In this document: positions 17,467-26,241 of the stretch, piece after piece
Numbering within the stretch: the first letter of the stretch is position 1
How the letters are laid out: every line of letters starts with the position of its first letter
Assembly: GCF_937981445.1 (NCBI RefSeq)
Contig: NZ_CALJON010000008.1
Location: 185,520 to 249,519, forward strand
Length of the DNA stretch: 64,000 bases
Reading direction: 5' to 3'
Origin: an uncultured Veillonella sp.
GTDB lineage: Bacteria; Bacillota; Negativicutes; Veillonellales; Veillonellaceae
Translations under genes and position numbers: made by a program
Notes under the pieces: model-generated
Databases searched by the model: none
Told to the model about the DNA's origin: nothing
What the model saw: only the letters and a program-made list of their open reading frames with translations

Positions 17467-18735
17467 TTATACTTTAAATTCTATTGTTTCAGATAAGGAA
17501 TCCTCATCTTGTATTTTATTAGCTCCTATGGAGTGTTCTTGTGATTCCATATATTCAATAAGGCGTGTTAATTCTTCCTCGCTTTTAAATGGTAATTCAA
17601 TGCGACCTTGTACTTTTTTACCTGGTTTAAGCTTAATAGCCGCCTTAACCCCAACACTCAATTTAATGCGTTCCACTAAATCTCGTAATTCAGCAGTATT
17701 ATGCAATGCGCTTGGTTGTTTACGAGGTTCTAATTCCTTTCCTTCTTTTACGCGCTTTACTAATGCTTCAATTTGACGCGCATTCAAGTCTTTTTCTTTA
17801 ATAATATTCCAAATCTCTCGTTGCTGTGCTTCCTCTGATAATGCTAGCAAAGGTCTTGCTTGACCTATAGTTAACTCACCAGCAGATAAGTCATTGCGCA
17901 CAAAGTCAGGCAAATTTAATAAGCGCACAATATTAGCAATATATGAACGGCTTCGACCTAACCGATTGGCAATAGTATCCTGTGTTTGCTTAAATGTATC
18001 CATTAATCGTTGATAAGCAAATGCTTCTTCAATAGGATCTAAATTTTGCCTTTGTAAATTTTCAACGAGAGCCACTTCAGTAACTTCTTCACTACTATAG
18101 TCTTTTATTAAAGCAGGAATCATTGCTAACCCAATAGCCTTCGATGCACGTAAACGGCGTTCTCCTGCCACTAAATTATATACATCCCCTGCCTTGCACA
18201 CAATAATGGGCTGAATAACACCAATCCGTTTTATAGAGTCCATAAGGCTTGTCATATCATCTTCGGCAAAATTTTTACGAGGTTGATTAGGATTTGGAAT
18301 AACCTTATCTACTGGGATGAGTACAGAACCTTCTAGTTTAGCTTCCCCCTCTACTTTAACCCCTGTATTTCCTTCGGTCCCTTTACTCGATGTATGTAAC
18401 TCTGAATCAGTTGATTTTTTTTGACTAGTATATTCAGCTTCATCATCAGACTGTTTCTGTGAGTTATCTTTAGTACTACTCTCATCCTTCTTATTATTAG
18501 TTTTAGAGTTTGCCATCTTAGCGCGACGCGAGGTTCCTACTGCAACAGTATTTTTGCTAGCTTCTTCACTAACTTCTATATGAACCCCTTTACTTACTTT
18601 TCTATGTCTTCCTTCGCTTTCACTACGCCCTTCTGCTACATCTAAATCTATTTCGTTTTCAATCACTGGTTCCTTATGAATTAAAGCACCTAAGCCTTTA
18701 CCAAGGCCGGTTCTCTTCTTATTTGACCGCGGCAT
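17467..18735 (-). CDS. parB: Chromosome-partitioning protein ParB (Spo0J) with a long linker
   Basis: 422 residues against a usual 280-300. The N-terminus KKRTGLGKGLGALI is the ParA-stimulating peptide. A hydrophilic insert rich in Ser, Lys, Glu, Asp (about 22-135) separates it from the CTPase/ParB core, which starts near VIPNPNQPRKNF and contains GERRLRA (191-197). A helix-turn-helix follows (DTIANRLGRSRSYIANIVRL), then a C-terminal dimerisation domain. ParB loads at parS as a CTP-dependent clamp and organises the origin region. It overlaps the end of parA by 17 bases, and three parS sites lie just upstream of parA. Confidence 0.95.
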   Translation of the reverse strand: MPRSNKKRTGLGKGLGALIHKEPVIENEIDLDVAEGRSESEGRHRKVSKGVHIEVSEEASKNTVAVGTSRRAKMANSKTNNKKDESSTKDNSQKQSDDEAEYTSQKKSTDSELHTSSKGTEGNTGVKVEGEAKLEGSVLIPVDKVIPNPNQPRKNFAEDDMTSLMDSIKRIGVIQPIIVCKAGDVYNLVAGERRLRASKAIGLAMIPALIKDYSSEEVTEVALVENLQRQNLDPIEEAFAYQRLMDTFKQTQDTIANRLGRSRSYIANIVRLLNLPDFVRNDLSAGELTIGQARPLLALSEEAQQREIWNIIKEKDLNARQIEALVKRVKEGKELEPRKQPSALHNTAELRDLVERIKLSVGVKAAIKLKPGKKVQGRIELPFKSEEELTRLIEYMESQEHSIGANKIQDEDSLSETIEFKV

Positions 18736-19489
18736 GCTTAATGACCTCCTTCGCTAGTTTCATATACACTTCAGCACCTTTTGATTTTGGATCATATATA
18801 ATAATTGGTTCACCAAAACTTGGTGCTTCACTTAATCTCACATTGCGAGGAATCATCGTTTTATATACTTTAGTAGTAAAATATTTTTTAACTTCATCGG
18901 CTACCTGTATGGACAAATTAGTGCGGCCATCAAACATAGTCAATAAAACGCCTTCAATTTCTAAATTTTTGTTTAACGATTCTCTCACTAAATCAATGGT
19001 ATGCACTAACATACTTACCCCTTCCAAAGCATAGAATTCACTTTGAATGGGAATTAGTACGCTATCAGCAGCAATCATAGAGTTTAATGTCAACAATCCT
19101 AATGATGGTGGGCAATCAATAAAAATAAAATCATATTCTTTTTTTGCACTTTTTAGGGCCTTTTTCAAAATATGTTCTCGTTTATCTAAGCCAACTAATT
19201 CAATCTCTGCACCGGCTAATTCGATAGCAGCTGGTGCTATTTTTAATTTTTTAATAGCTGTGGGCTGAAGAACATCGTTAATAGCCACCTGATTAATTAG
19301 TACATCATATATACTAGCATCTAAATTATCCTTATCAATGCCAAGACCGCTCGTCGCATTGCCTTGTGGATCCATATCAATTAGCAGCACTTTTTTGCCA
19401 GACGCTGCAATACAAGCACTAAGATTTACTGATGTTGTCGTTTTTCCTACCCCACCCTTTTGGTTGGTAATGGCTATTATTTTTCCCAC
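18719..19489 (-). CDS. parA: Chromosome-partitioning ATPase ParA (Soj)
   Basis: 256 residues, typical for Soj-type ParA. The deviant Walker A KGGVGKT is at 11-17, and DMDPQGNATSGLG and FIDCPPSLGLLTLN follow as Walker A' and Walker B. There is no N-terminal DNA-binding extension, as expected for a chromosomal ParA. The start is GTG after GAGGTGAG. ParA dimers bind DNA non-specifically and move ParB-parS complexes; Soj also influences DnaA activity at the origin, which lies 13 kb away. It is co-transcribed with parB through overlapping ends. Confidence 0.97.
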   Translation of the reverse strand: MGKIIAITNQKGGVGKTTTSVNLSACIAASGKKVLLIDMDPQGNATSGLGIDKDNLDASIYDVLINQVAINDVLQPTAIKKLKIAPAAIELAGAEIELVGLDKREHILKKALKSAKKEYDFIFIDCPPSLGLLTLNSMIAADSVLIPIQSEFYALEGVSMLVHTIDLVRESLNKNLEIEGVLLTMFDGRTNLSIQVADEVKKYFTTKVYKTMIPRNVRLSEAPSFGEPIIIYDPKSKGAEVYMKLAKEVIKHAAVK

Positions 19490-19620
19490 AAGCTCACCTC
19501 ATTCTAAACAATAAATACACAAAATATTATAACATACTCATAACATAAAAACTTGCTTTTACATAAAATAACACCAATAATGTGGATTTTCCTCTCAATG
19601 TATCACACTATAATATAAAA

Positions 19621-19636
19621 TGTTTCACGTGAAACA
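19621..19636. other. parS site 1
   Basis: Perfect 16-bp TGTTTCACGTGAAACA, the ParB-binding consensus, about 130 bases upstream of the parA start. Confidence 0.97.
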
Positions 19637-19706
19637 TTAACCAAAAACTTGGCATCAACTTTATATTATTTTATCTAAAAACATAATTAAGGATTGCTAT
19701 TTATAT

Positions 19707-19722
19707 TGTTTCACGTGAAACA
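19707..19722. other. parS site 2
   Basis: A second perfect TGTTTCACGTGAAACA, 86 bases from site 1 start to start. Confidence 0.97.
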
Positions 19723-19997
19723 AATTAATACACTACTCTCAAACACTTACACAAGTTGTCTAACAAAAGTCCAAGTTTCGGATACTCTAATTTCTACACT
19801 ACTCTCAAGCACATACATAGGTCCCGTATCAAACTAGTCCCTCAACTTTTACACCATCTCTAACAAGAATGTTCTATCTTCCAACTTATCAAACTATAAG
19901 CAAAATAAAATTCGAATTACTCAATAAATAACTTGAACCAAAAGATAACCTAATCATATTAACTATATATTAACTTTTCTCCTTCTTTAATTATAAA

Positions 19998-20013
19998 TGT
20001 TTCACGTGAAACA
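19998..20013. other. parS site 3
   Basis: A third perfect TGTTTCACGTGAAACA in the same gene-free stretch (19490-20385). The rest of this gap holds two copies of ACACTACTCTCAA (near 19730 and 19795) and a long inverted repeat at 20035-20125, but no gene. Confidence 0.97.
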
Positions 20014-20034
20014 TTATAGTTAATTATATATGAA

Positions 20035-20125
20035 AATACCTCAGTAAATTTTATAACATAGGTTAACATGTTGTAATTTTTAGTTCACAACTATATGTAA
20101 ATCCTAGTAGTATTTACTGAGGTAT
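20035..20125. other. Long inverted repeat with 14-bp perfect arms
   Basis: ATACCTCAGTAAAT (20035-20048) is repeated inverted as ATTTACTGAGGTAT (20112-20125). The 63 bases between can form smaller stems such as GTTGT/ACAAC. There is no T-run, so it may encode a structured RNA, mark a small mobile remnant, or be a bidirectional terminator-like element next to the parS cluster. Confidence 0.45.
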
Positions 20126-20385
20126 AATTTAAATATTATATTTTTACACAAATCAGAATCATAAGTCCCTTTTTACGCTATTTAAGCCATTTACTCTTTT
20201 TACACCATTTTATCTTTTAGATCTTATTACTCTCATTACGCTTATTACTCTTGTTGCTGCAATTTCCATATACCACATCTTAAGGCAATTTATTACAAGT
20301 AATATACTTTTATTTATGAATTTACCTTTATTGTTTATGGTTTACTTTTCTGTTTTTGCCTTTATATTTTTTTCTTCATGTTCTT

Positions 20386-21246
20386 CTAAATATGGTCAAT
20401 TAAATAAAGGACTGTTTGAATATTATTCAATGGCATAATATGAACCCCATGGGCCATTTTTTTTATTTCCAAGAGGGTTTCAACAGCAATTTCTAAACCA
20501 GCTTCTCCCCCACCTTGTTTCATCCGTTCTAGTATATCTGGTGTAAGTGAGATACCGGGAACCTTTGTATGTAAGTATTCTGCCATTTTATAACTTTTTA
20601 AAGGAATTAATCCCAGCATAATTGGGATATTCAATGGTTCTACCATTTCTATAAATCGCTTGGCTTTTTCTAAGTCATAAATAGGTTGTGTTTGGATAAA
20701 ATTAGCACCATTCTCTACTTTCTTAGTGATTTTCTCTTTTTCTAGCGCTAAATCATCAGCCCCAGGGTTTCCTGTAGTGCCGATATAAAAATCACTGCCT
20801 ACATCTAAAGCATTACCACTTATATCGAAGCCCTGATTTAATGTACTAGCAATTTTTAATAATCCCAAAGAGTCCACTTCAAAAACAGGTTTTGCATTAG
20901 GATGATCTCCTGAAGATGGATGGTCCCCAGTCAAAGTTAAGATATTATCCACACCTAGTGCAGCGGCACCTAATAGTTCAGACTGTAGCCCCATGCTATT
21001 TCTATCGCGACAAGTTAAGTGAAAAATAGTGTCTATGGACTCTTGAAGTTTAATTAGATGAGCCAACGCAATGGGACTCATGCGCATTTTTGCCATAGGA
21101 CAATCAGCAATATTAATGGCATCTACCTTGCCCCGTAACTGACTAGCTTCTTCAAATATTTTTTGTGCTGAAGCACTTTTTGGTGGATCTAATTCCACTG
21201 TTATAGTAAATGCGCCCGCCTTATGCTTATCACGTAATCGTTCCAA
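20386..21246 (-). CDS. metF: 5,10-methylenetetrahydrofolate reductase (MetF)
   Basis: 286 residues with the MTHFR TIM-barrel: FTITVELDPPKSA at the start (catalytic Glu region), HLTCRDRN, NILTLTGDHP in the FAD-binding part, and FIQTQPIYDLEKAKRF near the folate site. It reduces methylene-THF to methyl-THF, the methyl donor for MetH, which is encoded just upstream in the same direction. The start appears to be TTG, with GGAGG eight bases before it and no better ATG. The 564-base gap to metH is filled with tandem repeats, so co-transcription from the SAM riboswitch is likely but not certain. Confidence 0.93.
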   Translation of the reverse strand: MERLRDKHKAGAFTITVELDPPKSASAQKIFEEASQLRGKVDAINIADCPMAKMRMSPIALAHLIKLQESIDTIFHLTCRDRNSMGLQSELLGAAALGVDNILTLTGDHPSSGDHPNAKPVFEVDSLGLLKIASTLNQGFDISGNALDVGSDFYIGTTGNPGADDLALEKEKITKKVENGANFIQTQPIYDLEKAKRFIEMVEPLNIPIMLGLIPLKSYKMAEYLHTKVPGISLTPDILERMKQGGGEAGLEIAVETLLEIKKMAHGVHIMPLNNIQTVLYLIDHI

Positions 21247-21326
21247 AGTAAAACCTCCACCCCAAATTTCTAATACTTAAAAACATAAAGTACTGTATTT
21301 AAACACACATAAGTATCTGATATCTA

Positions 21327-21636
21327 ATAGCCAATTGCAATCAACACTATATACAAACGGAATTAACTCTATATAAACAAGCATAATATACTTAATATAA
21401 GTAAGTATAATTCACTTAATATAAGTAAGAATGATTCACTTAATATAAGTAAGAATGATTCACTTAATATAAGTAAGAATGATTCACTTAATATAAATAA
21501 TTGCAATTAACTTAATATCAACAAATACAACCCACTTAATATAAACAAGCGGATTTAACTTTATATAAATACTAATAAACATCCTAATGTATCTAAATAC
21601 AGCCAACTTCATATCCCGAAGTACAATCGACTTTAT
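21327..21636. repeat. 24-bp tandem repeat array (about 13 units)
   Basis: Three identical copies of ATAAGTAAGAATGATTCACT + TAAT lie at 21421-21444, 21445-21468 and 21469-21492. At least nine diverging copies in the same 24-bp register extend to 21327 on the left and 21636 on the right, becoming less similar outwards. All frames have stops, so the array is not coding. It lies between metF and metH. Confidence 0.9.
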
Positions 21637-21663
21637 ACACCTAAATACTCTTCAATATTCAAC

Positions 21664-21785
21664 CACTCTAATTTCTCTAGTTTCTCTAGTTTCTCTAATT
21701 TCTATTAATTTTCTTATTTTTCTAATTTAACTAATTTTACTAAGTTAACTGATTTAACTTATTTAACTAATTTAACTAATTGCTT
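21664..21785. repeat. 9-bp tandem repeat downstream of metH
   Basis: About thirteen 9-bp units in register: CTCTAATTT, CTCTAGTTT (twice), CTCTAATTT, then AACTAATTT-like copies. The array begins about 25 bases past the metH stop on the minus strand. Its reverse complement (AAATTAGTT) resembles the 9-bp array at 261-349. Confidence 0.75.
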
Positions 21786-21810
21786 AAATTCTCTAATACT
21801 TTTTAATCTA

Positions 21811-24234
21811 CTAATCATCGCCTAGTAAATGTTTAACAATATTAACTGCTGAAATGCCATCCTTAGCATATGAGTCTGCCCCTGCTTTGTCAGCATATTC
21901 TTGGGTCAATACGGCACCACCTACGATTACCTTTGATGATAATCCAGCTGCGCGAATGGCTTTAATTGTTACATCAATCATCGGCATGGTAGTCGTCATT
22001 AAAGAACATATGCCTATAACGGAAGCCTTTTCAGCTTCTGCTGCACGTACAATGTCTTCAGGATCTACATCTTTACCTAAATCAATAACTCGATAGCCAT
22101 TATTTTCCAGTAATGCAGCTACAATATTTTTACCTAAATCGTGAATATCACCCTTAACAGTAGCTACTATAACAGTCTCTTTACTGAGTCCATCATTTTC
22201 AGGTAATACTTTTTTAATAGTTTGAAACGCTCCTTGCATGGCTTCCGCTGCCAACATAACTTGAGGTAAAAAGACTTTGCCACTACCAAATTTATCCCCT
22301 ACTACATTCATGGCTTCTGATAAGGCTTGCTTAGTAATTTTTAAAGGATCAATTCCTGCTGCTAAGGCTTTTTCTACTAGCTCTACAACTAATTCTTTTT
22401 CACCTTGCTCTACAGCATGCTGTATATTTTCTAATGGATCTTCATTATGGAATTCACTAGTTGAGGGATTTATACTTTTTTTAGTAACTACTAGTTCTTC
22501 CTCATTGCCGTAGGTAGCAATAAATTCCGCAGCAGCTGGATCAAATCCTAATAAAGTGCGCCCTGCAATAAATGCTTTTTTAACTGTATCATTTAAAGGA
22601 TTTAAAATCGGTGCTGTTAAGCCATGTGATAGTGCCATAGTTAAAAACTGGCCATTTAAATACGGTCGCTGTGGCATCCCAAAGGAAACATTGGATAAAC
22701 CCATTACGGTAGGAAAACCAAAAGTTTCCTTATATAAGGCCAGTGTGCGCAATGTTTCCACCGCACTATACTGTCCACTAGCCAATGTAAGTACAAGTGG
22801 GTCCAATAGTAAATCTTCACTTCTTAAACCTACCTCATAAGCAGCTAAAACAATCTCCTTAGCTAAAGCGATGCGCTCTTCAGCGGTAGCTGGTAAATCA
22901 CCCTTACCTAAGGGCAAACAAAGTAAGGCCGCACCATAACGTTTCGCCAAAGGTAGTACCTTTTCTAATTGCTCCGGCTCAGCATTTACAGAGTTTATGA
23001 GGGCTCTTCCTGGATATGCTTTAAGCCCAGCTTCCATAGCCTTAGGATCTAATGTATCAATGGACAAAGGCACATCAACCAACATAGTAAGTTCCATAAT
23101 AGCTCGTTTCATCGTAGCTACTGCATCAGTATCAGGCACCCCCATATTTACGTCTAACACATCAGCGCCTGCCTGTACTTGTGCTAAAGCATCTCGTTTT
23201 ACCATAGCAAAACTACCAGCTTGAATCTCTTTGGCTAATACTTTGCGACCCGTTGGATTGATGCGTTCTCCAATTATAATAGGCTTTTCACCATGCCCCA
23301 CTCTGACTACGCCAGTTCGACTCGTAAAAGCTGTAAAAGCTGGGACATTTTGACGCTCTTTAGGTACATGCTGGTGCAGGGCTTTTTTAATTTCACCTAT
23401 ATGAGCTGGCGTGCTCCCACAACAGGCACCAATATAAGAGGCACCAGCATCAACTAATTGCACCACATACTGTCCCATATCTTTAGGACTCAAAGGAAAT
23501 ACTGTATCAGTTCCTACTAATATGGGCATGCCCGCATTAGGTTGGGCGCTAATTGGCAAATTAGTAACTGATGCTAGACGAGCCACCAGCGGAATTAATT
23601 GCTCCGGCCCCAAAGAACAATTGATACCTACTATATCAGCCCCCATAGCTTCCATTAAAATAGCGGCCGCTTCTGGTGGTGTACCAGTTATAGTACGACC
23701 ATCTTCACTAAAGGAAAATTGACATATAATTTTAACATCATCTACAGTTTTACCTAATTCCTTACGAGCATCTAAGGCAGCTAATAAGGCGGCCCTCATT
23801 TCTTGAATATCAATAATTGTTTCAATGATAATGAAATCGACCCCTGTTCCAATTAAAGCATATGCTTGTTCATGATAGGTAGCATATACTTCATCAAAAG
23901 ATATATTCCCCAAAGGTTCAATAAATAATCCCGTAGGTCCCATAGAGCCTGCCACCCGTGCACTAGGCTTAACACCTTGAATGGCTGCTTTAGCCACCTT
24001 AACCGCCGCTCTATTAATTTCCTCTACACGATGAGCCAATCCATAGTCGGCTAATTTTAAACCACAGGCACCAAATGTATTGGTTGTAATAATATCACTA
24101 CCACTTTTTAAATATGCTTCGTGTATGTGTTGAACAACTAAAGGCTGCTCCACATTAAATAATTCAGGACATTCCCCTTCTTTAAGCCCTGACTGCTGTA
24201 GCATAGTACCCATGGCTCCATCAAATATATACAT
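21811..24234 (-). CDS. metH: Cobalamin-dependent methionine synthase, without reactivation domain
   Basis: 807 residues with three of the four MetH modules. The homocysteine-binding barrel (1-~285) has zinc ligands C206 (GINCS), C271 and C272 (GACCGS). The methyl-THF-binding barrel (~310-580) starts with IIGERINPTGRK. The cobalamin part (cap plus Rossmann, ~600-807) has GDIHDLG with H698 as cobalt ligand. The usual C-terminal S-adenosylmethionine-binding reactivation domain is missing; a separate protein encoded 58 bases upstream (24293-24958) supplies it. The start ATG follows AAAGAGGGA. The operon is controlled by a SAM-I riboswitch at 25090-25216. Confidence 0.95.
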   Translation of the reverse strand: MYIFDGAMGTMLQQSGLKEGECPELFNVEQPLVVQHIHEAYLKSGSDIITTNTFGACGLKLADYGLAHRVEEINRAAVKVAKAAIQGVKPSARVAGSMGPTGLFIEPLGNISFDEVYATYHEQAYALIGTGVDFIIIETIIDIQEMRAALLAALDARKELGKTVDDVKIICQFSFSEDGRTITGTPPEAAAILMEAMGADIVGINCSLGPEQLIPLVARLASVTNLPISAQPNAGMPILVGTDTVFPLSPKDMGQYVVQLVDAGASYIGACCGSTPAHIGEIKKALHQHVPKERQNVPAFTAFTSRTGVVRVGHGEKPIIIGERINPTGRKVLAKEIQAGSFAMVKRDALAQVQAGADVLDVNMGVPDTDAVATMKRAIMELTMLVDVPLSIDTLDPKAMEAGLKAYPGRALINSVNAEPEQLEKVLPLAKRYGAALLCLPLGKGDLPATAEERIALAKEIVLAAYEVGLRSEDLLLDPLVLTLASGQYSAVETLRTLALYKETFGFPTVMGLSNVSFGMPQRPYLNGQFLTMALSHGLTAPILNPLNDTVKKAFIAGRTLLGFDPAAAEFIATYGNEEELVVTKKSINPSTSEFHNEDPLENIQHAVEQGEKELVVELVEKALAAGIDPLKITKQALSEAMNVVGDKFGSGKVFLPQVMLAAEAMQGAFQTIKKVLPENDGLSKETVIVATVKGDIHDLGKNIVAALLENNGYRVIDLGKDVDPEDIVRAAEAEKASVIGICSLMTTTMPMIDVTIKAIRAAGLSSKVIVGGAVLTQEYADKAGADSYAKDGISAVNIVKHLLGDD

Positions 24235-24292
24235 AAAATCCCTCTTTCATACCAAATTGTTGTAAAAATACTAGTTATGTATTCATCAGCTA

Positions 24293-24958
24293 TTACATAC
24301 GTCGCGATGCACAATGAGCTTGCGAACAGGAGCTACATCCACGTTTCGTCTGAACGGTCTCCCCCTTAGGCATACAGCCAATAATCGCGGTAACAGATTT
24401 TCTAGGAAATAACAAAAAACTATCTGTCACACTTAAACCTATACGCGATGTACCAATACTATGAGCTAACTCCTTTTGTATAGTTAAATCCCAATTACCA
24501 TAGCCAGGACTAAATCGCCATGTAGTTGTATAGCCAAGGCGAGCTGCTTCCTTATCTATGATGGCATTCACTTGATCAGCTACTTGTTCCACTGCTGTAG
24601 TAGCAGCGGCATCAACGAGTAATCCTAAGGTGTAATTCCCCTCTTTAAATAGCTCTGCACTGCGCAGTTCCACGCCTTCCCCAATAGTTACGGCCATAAC
24701 ATATACACGTTCAGATTTTTCTAAATGCTTTAAAATCGTGCTCCCTTTAATTTGTAATGGAGGCTCACTTTTTACAATACCATTCGTAGCATCATATTCG
24801 TAAGCTTCAAATATCCCCTGTGGCATCGCCTGTAATTGCACTTCTAGGCACGCCTCTTTAATATAAGCTTGAGGGAATTCTTCTGCATGTTTTAAGCCTG
24901 CATAGCGCCTGGTTTCCACTTCATCCACCTGCGGCAATCGTCCATTATAGATTGGCAT
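24293..24958 (-). CDS. Stand-alone methionine synthase activation-domain protein
   Basis: 221 residues matching the MetH activation (reactivation) domain, with the AdoMet-binding signature RFSPGYG at 148-154 and the terminal PRKSVTAIIG. In E. coli this fold is the last domain of MetH and re-methylates oxidised cob(II)alamin. Here it is a free polypeptide encoded just before a metH that lacks it. The C-terminus adds a short Cys-rich tail (C208, C211, C216 in CSSCSQAHC), possibly a metal or redox site. The start has AAGGGAG upstream. First gene after the SAM riboswitch. Confidence 0.9.
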   Translation of the reverse strand: MPIYNGRLPQVDEVETRRYAGLKHAEEFPQAYIKEACLEVQLQAMPQGIFEAYEYDATNGIVKSEPPLQIKGSTILKHLEKSERVYVMAVTIGEGVELRSAELFKEGNYTLGLLVDAAATTAVEQVADQVNAIIDKEAARLGYTTTWRFSPGYGNWDLTIQKELAHSIGTSRIGLSVTDSFLLFPRKSVTAIIGCMPKGETVQTKRGCSSCSQAHCASRRM

Positions 24959-25054
24959 AATAAACTCCCTTCTTTTCTCAAACTGCTAAACCTACTTATG
25001 TCCAGCTCTTATCCTGGTCCAGCGTTTATCCCAGTCCAACTACTTAAGATAAAA

Positions 25055-25083
25055 TAAAAAACCTCCATCGTTTTAGACAGAGG
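25055..25083 (-). terminator. Riboswitch-controlled terminator
   Basis: On the minus strand CCTCTGTC and GATGGAGG form an 8-bp stem (with two G-U pairs) around TAAAAC, followed by TTTTTT. It lies directly after the SAM-I aptamer and before the first gene of the methionine operon, as expected for attenuation. Confidence 0.8.
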
Positions 25084-25089
25084 ATTCCT

Positions 25090-25216
25090 CCTTATCTGTC
25101 AGTGGCCCTCTTCATAACTGTACATGAATTGCGTTGCCATAGCTGTTGGATGTAGCACCGTGTAAACCGGTTGCCGGACTTCATTGGGCCAAATCCCTCA
25201 GTCACTCTTGATAAGG
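25090..25216 (-). ncRNA. SAM-I (S-box) riboswitch
   Basis: Reading the minus strand, the order CTTATCAAGAG, TGAGGGAT, TTGGCCCAATGAAG, CCGGCAACCGG, GGTGCTACATCCA and GATAAG matches the S-box consensus (P1 stem CTTATC/GATAAG, kink-turn side, P3 and pseudoknot segments). With S-adenosylmethionine bound it should favour the terminator at 25055-25083 and shut off the downstream activation protein and metH, probably also metF. Confidence 0.93.
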
Positions 25217-25275
25217 TCAAATATAAAATTAAATCATAATAAATTAAGGATACTCTGTAAACCATTGAAAGTCAA

Positions 25276-25356
25276 TAAAAAGGCGCCCTAGAAATAATCA
25301 CTTACCTATATAGAAATTATATATATAGGTATAGATTAAATCTAGAACGCCGATTT
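25276..25356 (-). terminator. Terminator downstream of rsmG
   Basis: AGGCG-CCCTAGA near 25281 pairs with TCTAG-AACGCC near 25341, with an inner ACCTATATA/TATATAGGT stem. On the minus strand it ends in CGCCTTTTT. It closes the long rpmH-to-rsmG block or part of it. Confidence 0.75.
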
Positions 25357-25372
25357 TTAAACTACGCTCACA

Positions 25373-26236
25373 TTATTTTTCCAAAGGCTTAGTCTTTATT
25401 TCTTTTGGTTTACGAGGATATTTTTTTGGTGTATATTTTACTTTTTTAATGTAAATAACAGCTCTTTTATCCTCCAATGTAGGCAATGTTACAGTATTAA
25501 CCTTTTCAATCGTGCCACCCAATGTCTGTAAGGCAAAACCTGCTGAATTGATTTCCTCTTCATATATAGCACCTTTTAATGCCACCACAGACCCACCTAA
25601 TTTTACATAAGGCAAGGCCCATTCTAATAAAATAGGTAATCTAGCAACAGCACGGCTCGTCACTATATCATAGGCTTCGCGATGCTCTGGCTCATGGGCC
25701 AAATCTTCCGCCCTACCATGTAATGTAGTTACAGATTTTAAGCCTAAATGAGTAATTACAGATTGTAAAAATTTAAGTCGCTTTTGCAACGAATCAAATA
25801 ATGTAATCTGTAAATCCGGCCGCCATATGGCAAGTGGAATTCCTGGAAAGCCTGCCCCAGTGCCAAGGTCTAAAATCTTAGCACCTTCCTTAAATACAGA
25901 ACTTAGAGCTGTTAAGGAGTCTACCATATGCTTTACTGCCACCTCATGTGGATCAGTAATCGCCGTTAAATTCAAGGTTTTATTCGTTTCAATAAGCAAT
26001 TTATAATAGGTAGTAAATTGGTCGAGTTGTTTAGTCGATGGTCCAAAGCCAGCTGCTTTGAGTTGTACCTCTAGATTCTGAGAGAATGCTATTTCTTCTT
26101 CTTTTGTAAGAACTTGACTGAGCTTCATAAGATCTATTTGTGGCACAGCATTTTTTTTGCCTGATTTTTTCTCCATCCCCTTGGCCAAATCTGCCTTTTC
26201 AATACCTTTCTTTTTAACTTTTGGCATCTCCTTCAT
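25373..26236 (-). CDS. rsmG: 16S rRNA (guanine527-N7)-methyltransferase RsmG
   Basis: 287 residues. The methyltransferase core has the SAM-binding LDLGTGAGFPG (122-132), NLTAITDPHEVAVKHMVDSL before it, and VTSRAVARL near the catalytic site. It methylates G527 in the 530 loop of 16S rRNA; loss gives low-level streptomycin resistance in other bacteria. Compared with typical 210-240-residue RsmG, it has a Lys-rich N-terminal extension of about 35 residues and a Lys/Pro-rich tail. The start ATG has AGGAG at good distance, and the gene follows mnmG by only 5 bases, so they are co-translated. Confidence 0.95.
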   Translation of the reverse strand: MKEMPKVKKKGIEKADLAKGMEKKSGKKNAVPQIDLMKLSQVLTKEEEIAFSQNLEVQLKAAGFGPSTKQLDQFTTYYKLLIETNKTLNLTAITDPHEVAVKHMVDSLTALSSVFKEGAKILDLGTGAGFPGIPLAIWRPDLQITLFDSLQKRLKFLQSVITHLGLKSVTTLHGRAEDLAHEPEHREAYDIVTSRAVARLPILLEWALPYVKLGGSVVALKGAIYEEEINSAGFALQTLGGTIEKVNTVTLPTLEDKRAVIYIKKVKYTPKKYPRKPKEIKTKPLEK

Positions 26237-26241
26237 AAGAC

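Noticed and set aside
19990..20125. CRISPR-like array near the parS sites
   Set aside because: The repeated units are parS palindromes with irregular spacing; no cas genes are present.
20150..20385. Possible small gene downstream of metF
   Set aside because: Only short frames, no ribosome site, and low-complexity TTACTC/TTACGC repeats.
21397..21564. Coding repeat protein in the 24-bp array
   Set aside because: 24 bp is a multiple of three, but the repeat unit carries stop codons in the frames I read on both strands and there is no start with a ribosome site.
25120..25200. Cobalamin riboswitch before the metH operon
   Set aside because: A CAGTGGCCC-like string suggested it, but the full order of elements on the minus strand matches the SAM-I consensus instead.
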